Below, one piece after another: positions 5,640-8,124 of a stretch of 8,124 bases of DNA (position 1 is its first letter; every line of letters starts with the position of its first letter). Below the pieces are notes generated by a model. The model searched no databases, was not told the origin of the DNA, and saw only the letters and a list, made by a program, of their open reading frames with translations. A program made the position numbers and the translations under genes. The stretch is taken from contig CALMRM010000149.1 in the NCBI GenBank assembly GCA_937871605.1, positions 1 to 8,124 on the forward strand. The letters run 5' to 3'. The stretch comes from an uncultured Terriglobus sp. (lineage in GTDB: Bacteria; Acidobacteriota; Terriglobia; Terriglobales; Acidobacteriaceae).

Positions 5640-8124
5640 TGACCATCAGCTCTGTGGTTTCGTCGACCAGCTGGATGGCGGACACCTTGCCGATTTTGGG
5701 CGTGGTGCGCATGTTGATGACGCCCTTGCCGCCGCGCGACTGCAGGCGGTAGGCGTCCACATCCGTCCGCTTGCCAAAGCCGTTTTCACTGACGGTAAGG
5801 ATGAGGCACGGCGTGACGCCCAGCAGCTTGTCCAGCGCGTCCAGCCGGTCAGAGTGGTTGATGGGCGTGGCGGCCTCGACGACGACCTCGTTCGGGTCGC
5901 CCTCGAGTTCGAGCGGCTGGTTACCCTTGGCCTTGGCGATCTCGTCGATGGCCTGCTGCACCTGCTCGGTGATGGTAGCCTTGCCAGGCTTGGCAGGGTG
6001 CACGGCGTCGTGCTTCGCGGCCAGTTCGAGACGCTTGCGATTGCGCGCGGCCTCGCTGGGCGTGATGGCCGCGCCGATGACGTAGTCCGACTTCTTCAGC
6101 GTGATGCCCTTGTTGCCGCCGGCGTTGCGACCCATGGGGCGCAGGCCGCCGGACTTATTGGCGTCGTACGTCTCTTCAAAGCGGATAGCCGCGCCTTCGC
6201 GCGTGGCGAGGAAGACGACGTCGTCACCGCTGGTGACGCGGACGGCGATCAGTTCGTCATCCTTGTCGATGTTGATGGCAATGATGCCGCGCGCCATGAC
6301 GTTGCTGAAGTCGGTCAGCGGTGTCTTTTTGACAATGCCCTCGCGCGTGGCGAAGAAGACGAACTTGCCCTCTTCCTTCAGGTCGCGAACGGGGAGATAG
6401 CTGACGATTTTTTCGCCGGGCTGCAGTGCCAGGATGTTGGCCATGTGCTTGCCCTTGCCTGCCGCGCCCACGTCGGGGATTTCGTAAATCTTGAGCCAGA
6501 AGACGCGGCCCGTGTTGGTGAAGAACAGCAGGTAGCTGTGCGTCGAGTCGATGATGAGCGACTGCACAAAGTCTTCTTCACGCGTCTTCATGCCCAGGCG
6601 GCCGGTGCCGCCGCGGCGCTGCTGGCGATAGGTGCTGATGGGCGTGCGCTTGAGGTAGCCGGAGTGCGAAACGGTGACGGCCACCTGCTCGTCGGCAATC
6701 AGGTCTTCCAGGTGCAGCTCGGCGGTTTCGTCGATGATCTGCGTGCGGCGCACGTCGCCGTACTTGTCGCGGATCTCCTCGAGTTCCTTCACGATCACGC
6801 GGCGCAGCTTCTTTTCGCTGGCCAAGATGGATTCGTACTCGGCGATGTTGTCGCGCACCTGGCCCAGTTCGCGCAGCAGTTCGTCGATGCTGAGCTGGGT
6901 GAGGCGGTACAGCTGAAGTTCCAGGATGGCGTCGATCTGCCGGTAGCTGAGCACCAGCGTGCCCGTGGCGCCGGTGGGCGCGGTGGCCGTGCCCAGCAGC
7001 GCGGCGTCAATGCCATATTTCGCCGGGTCCAGCGTAATGCCGGCGAGTTCCGTCCCGCGCAGATTGATGCGGCGGCCGCTAAAGAACGCGAAGAGGTTTT
7101 CGCGCGCATCGCTGCGGCTGGAGGAGTTGCGGATGATGCGGATGACCTGGTCCAGGTGGTCCAGCGCGATCTGGTACCCCAGCAGGATGTGCTCGCGCTC
7201 GCGGGCCTTGTTCAGCAGAAAGGCCGTGCGGCGGCGGACGACGTCAATGCGGTGGTCGATGAAGGCACGGATCGCGTCAGGCAGCGGCAGTTCACGCGGT
7301 TGGCCGTTGTGCACCGCCAGAAAAATCATGCTGAAGCTTTCCTGCATCTGCGTGTTCTTGAACAGCTGGTTCAGCACGATTTCCGGCTGCGCGCCGCGCT
7401 TGAGCTCAATAACGATGCGCATGCCGTCGCGGTCGCTCTCGTCGCGCACGTCGCTGATGTCGTCGATGGTCTTCTCCGTGACCAGTTCGGCGATGCGTTT
7501 GATGAGGTTGTTTTTGTTGACCTGGTACGGGATTTCGCTGACGATGATGCTCTCGCGACCGCCCTTCAGATCTTCGGTGGAGCACTTGGCACGCATCAGG
7601 AAGCGGCCGCGGCCCGTGCGGTAGCTTTCGCGGATGTTGCGCTTGCCGTAGATGAAGCCGCCCGTGGGAAAGTCCGGCCCCTGCACGTGCTCCAGCACCT
7701 GGTCCAAGCCGGCGTGCGGGTCGTTGACGAGCATAATCGCCGCAGTGACGATCTCCGTTAGGTTGTGCGGCGGAATGTTGGTCGCCATGCCGACCGCGAT
7801 ACCACTAGAACCGTTGACGATCAGGTTCGGGAAGCGCGCGGGTAGCACCGTGGGTTCCAGCGTGGATTCGTCGTAGTTCGGCGTGAAATCCACTGTGTCC
7901 ATGTCGATGTCGGCCAGCATTTCGCCGCTGATCTTCTGCAGGCGCGACTCGGTGTAGCGCATGGCGGCAGGCGGGTCGCCGTCGACCGAGCCGAAGTTGC
8001 CCTGGCCGTCCACCAGCGGATAGCGCATGCTGAAGGGCTGCGCCAGCCGTACCATGGCGTCGTAAATGGCGCTGTCGCCGTGCGGGTGATAGTTGCCCAT
8101 GGCATGGCCCACCACCTTGGCGCA
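5464..8124 (-). CDS. gyrA: DNA gyrase subunit A, 5' end beyond the window
   Basis: This is the breakage-reunion subunit of DNA gyrase, which with GyrB introduces negative supercoils. The window holds 886 residues; alignment to the Escherichia coli protein suggests about 65 are missing upstream. YHPHGDSAIYD (8091-8059) is the quinolone-determining region, with the Ser (8071-8073) and Asp (8059-8061) of sensitive enzymes. AAMRYTE carries the catalytic Tyr (7954-7956). PNLIVNGSSGIAVGMATNIPP, IVSEIPYQVNK and the coiled-coil dimer region follow. The C-terminal DNA-wrapping domain has the GyrA box as QRRGGTG (6601-6621), with Thr where Lys is usual, and a second box-like QSRGGKG near 5730. An extra, charged helical stretch of about 84 residues interrupts this domain (about 5809-6060). 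The total of about 950 residues exceeds 875 in E. coli and about 821 in Bacillus subtilis. Its last 176 bp are duplicated downstream. The TAA lies 19 bases before a toxin-like gene. Confidence 0.97.
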   Translation of the reverse strand, partial: CAKVVGHAMGNYHPHGDSAIYDAMVRLAQPFSMRYPLVDGQGNFGSVDGDPPAAMRYTESRLQKISGEMLADIDMDTVDFTPNYDESTLEPTVLPARFPNLIVNGSSGIAVGMATNIPPHNLTEIVTAAIMLVNDPHAGLDQVLEHVQGPDFPTGGFIYGKRNIRESYRTGRGRFLMRAKCSTEDLKGGRESIIVSEIPYQVNKNNLIKRIAELVTEKTIDDISDVRDESDRDGMRIVIELKRGAQPEIVLNQLFKNTQMQESFSMIFLAVHNGQPRELPLPDAIRAFIDHRIDVVRRRTAFLLNKAREREHILLGYQIALDHLDQVIRIIRNSSSRSDARENLFAFFSGRRINLRGTELAGITLDPAKYGIDAALLGTATAPTGATGTLVLSYRQIDAILELQLYRLTQLSIDELLRELGQVRDNIAEYESILASEKKLRRVIVKELEEIRDKYGDVRRTQIIDETAELHLEDLIADEQVAVTVSHSGYLKRTPISTYRQQRRGGTGRLGMKTREEDFVQSLIIDSTHSYLLFFTNTGRVFWLKIYEIPDVGAAGKGKHMANILALQPGEKIVSYLPVRDLKEEGKFVFFATREGIVKKTPLTDFSNVMARGIIAINIDKDDELIAVRVTSGDDVVFLATREGAAIRFEETYDANKSGGLRPMGRNAGGNKGITLKKSDYVIGAAITPSEAARNRKRLELAAKHDAVHPAKPGKATITEQVQQAIDEIAKAKGNQPLELEGDPNEVVVEAATPINHSDRLDALDKLLGVTPCLILTVSENGFGKRTDVDAYRLQSRGGKGVINMRTTPKIGKVSAIQLVDETTELMVISQFGKIIRIDTKTIRAAGRATMGVKLLDLDDADKVAAAVTIPAEEVKAEGDDKPTIQ

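Noticed and set aside
5854..7761. A 635-codon open frame on the plus strand opposite gyrA
   Set aside because: It is an antisense shadow of a high-GC coding gene: the translation is Ala/Val/Arg/Asp-rich with no family motifs, and gyrA on the other strand is certain.
1..8124. CRISPR array, tRNA or rRNA genes, transposase or integrase
   Set aside because: No regularly spaced repeats, tRNA-like cloverleaf or rRNA sequence, and no recombinase motifs were found on either strand.

Overview
The window most likely comes from an Acidobacteriota genome of the Terriglobia/Acidobacteriaceae type. I infer this from the mix of a high-GC gyrase gene, a PEP-CTERM surface protein, a CHAD protein and a tiny Gly-rich membrane protein; no single marker proves it. 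All intact genes are on the minus strand, so the window reads from right to left. Both end genes run off the window: gyrA at the right edge and a CHAD-domain protein at the left edge.

Right part (5464-8124): gyrA, the DNA gyrase A subunit, missing only its first roughly 65 codons. Directly behind its stop codon comes an accessory stretch. A PIN-domain toxin-like gene (5444-4992) and a 67-residue partner (4995-4792) overlap by ATGA. A second, broken copy of the gyrA 3' end (4786-4612) follows. A RecF/OLD-like ATPase (4573-3302) and a PIN-like nuclease (3305-2799) then overlap by another ATGA. The two gyrA 3' ends are about 88% identical. They bracket the toxin pair as direct repeats, which is the arrangement left when DNA enters the 3' end of a gene and brings a replacement end with it. 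Fifteen of the 20 base differences are synonymous, so the two ends diverged while both were coding, probably in different lineages. The ATPase gene is visibly lower in GC than gyrA. The segment behind gyrA therefore looks like a landing zone for two small nuclease modules, a VapC-like pair and an uncharacterised ATPase-nuclease pair that resembles an antiphage system.

Middle part (about 2338-2707): a decayed plus-strand gene with an in-frame stop and a frameshift, followed by a perfect 13-bp hairpin that separates it from the ATPase-nuclease pair.

Left part (1-2241): a PEP-CTERM exported protein with a plausible promoter and a GTG start, a 51-residue Gly-rich membrane protein with a strong ribosome binding site and an intrinsic terminator, a 270-bp spacer containing a degenerate low-complexity repeat, and the start of a CHAD-domain protein. 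No tRNA, rRNA, CRISPR array, integrase or transposase gene was seen.
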